Assembly (NCBI GenBank): GCA_903958115.1
Contig: CAJBRS010000123.1
Coordinates: 1 to 5,203 of the forward strand
Direction of reading: 5' to 3'
Source of the DNA: an uncultured bacterium
Lineage (GTDB): Bacteria > Patescibacteriota > Minisyncoccia > Phycocordibacterales > CAWITU01
Length of the DNA: 5,203 nt
Shown: positions 4,786 to 5,203 of the stretch, piece by piece
How positions within the stretch are numbered: position 1 is the stretch's first letter
Layout: the number at the start of each line of letters is the position of its first letter
Program-made: the position numbers and the translations under genes
Notes under the pieces: model-generated
Databases searched by the model: none
The model's input: the letters and a program-made list of their open reading frames with translations, nothing else
Told to the model about the DNA's origin: nothing

Positions 4786-5203
4786 TTAAAATGGCAACGA
4801 GAATGTCCGTGAAGATTCTTCGTCTTTTTCCCATTCGGATGTATCTATTTTGAATTCGGTTAGTTTTCCATCCTCTTTAAATTTAAGGACGTTATTTTCT
4901 CTGGCGTAATCGTAAATCTCTTTAGTCACTTTTACATCCTCGAGACAGTATTTTCGAATTTTTTCTATTTCGCCTTTTTTCCACCATTCAACCGCTTCTA
5001 AGCCGTCAGCGATTTTTCCTTTATTCAGGGTGCCTTGAGCTACTTTCCCAAGACCAACACGGCGATTGATTGTCTTTCTAATTTCCTTTAATAGATCAAG
5101 GCTACGAATTTTTGTTAGGTCTCCGTGATAATATTTGTTCAGTAGGGGAATATCGAAGAAGTCACTATTGAAACCGATAAGCATGTCTGCTTTTTCAATT
5201 AGA
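4786..5203 (-). CDS. DEDDy-type 3'-5' exonuclease (RNase H-like fold), N terminus beyond the window
   Basis: A predicted metal-dependent 3'-5' nucleic acid exonuclease of the RNase H-like superfamily, resembling the exonuclease domain of family B DNA polymerases. The frame is open to the right edge (first full codon 5202-5200), so 138 residues are visible, beginning LIEKADMLIGFNSDFFD; the ATG at 5184 is probably internal because the frame and homology-like sequence run on upstream. The Exo II motif is GFNSDFFDIPLL, with N and the metal-binding D encoded at about 5154-5169. The Exo III motif is YCLEDVKVTKEIYDYA, whose Y-x3-D (YCLED) is the DEDDy signature. Exo I (DxE) should lie outside the window. 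The intervening SLDLLKEI and ADGLEAVEWWKKGE segments fit the family. The C terminus, after about KFKEDG, is charged and less typical. The stop is 5 bp from that of the convergent helicase gene, so the two genes are not co-transcribed. Its substrate, DNA or RNA, cannot be told from the sequence. Confidence 0.8.
   Translation of the reverse strand, partial: LIEKADMLIGFNSDFFDIPLLNKYYHGDLTKIRSLDLLKEIRKTINRRVGLGKVAQGTLNKGKIADGLEAVEWWKKGEIEKIRKYCLEDVKVTKEIYDYARENNVLKFKEDGKLTEFKIDTSEWEKDEESSRTFSLPF
4797..4829 (+). terminator. Weak candidate terminator of the helicase gene
   Basis: ACGAGAAT (4797-4804) pairs with ATTCTTCGT (4815-4823) with one bulged base around a 10-nt loop, followed by CTTTTT (4824-4829). 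The stem is AT-rich and lies inside the coding sequence of the convergent exonuclease gene. It is the only hairpin with a T-tract I see just after the helicase stop, but it may be chance. Confidence 0.25.

Overview
The window looks like a piece of a moderately AT-rich bacterial chromosome, probably a member of the Candidate Phyla Radiation (Patescibacteria, Parcubacteria-like). That placement is an inference from gene style and has not been tested by search. It rests on a primary sigma factor with a short basic tail ending in KNY, a very large UvrD-type helicase with a C-terminal RecB-type nuclease in one chain, and a small DEDDy exonuclease next to it. There are no phage, plasmid or CRISPR hallmarks.

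Layout. (1) Positions 1-753, + strand: the 3' part of the housekeeping sigma-70 factor gene (rpoD), cut by the left edge. (2) Positions 709-976: a structured downstream region. It holds a very long hairpin whose left arm runs into the last codons of rpoD, with a perfect 32-bp inverted repeat at 750-840, followed by two terminators in opposite orientations. (3) Positions 957-1172, - strand: a 71-codon gene for a two-helix membrane protein of unknown function, with its own near-consensus promoter, Shine-Dalgarno site and terminator. (4) Positions 1292-4780, + strand: an 1162-aa SF1A helicase-nuclease fusion, probably translated from a leaderless or nearly leaderless mRNA. (5) Positions 4786-5203, - strand: the C-terminal part of a DEDDy 3'-5' exonuclease, convergent with the helicase gene and cut by the right edge.

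Functionally, the right two thirds is DNA processing and repair: a helicase-nuclease that could act in double-strand break repair, beside a proofreading-type exonuclease. They are convergent and so not one operon. The left third is core transcription plus an orphan membrane protein.

The most unusual content is structural. An imperfect palindrome at about 3202-3298, with a G-rich loop that could form a quadruplex, lies in frame inside the helicase gene and is translated as a linker in the 2B region; this resembles a protein-coding palindromic insertion element. The second item is the long palindrome at the end of rpoD. It supplies the rpoD stop codon and is flanked by TA, so it could be a small mobile element or a large RNA structure at the end of the message.
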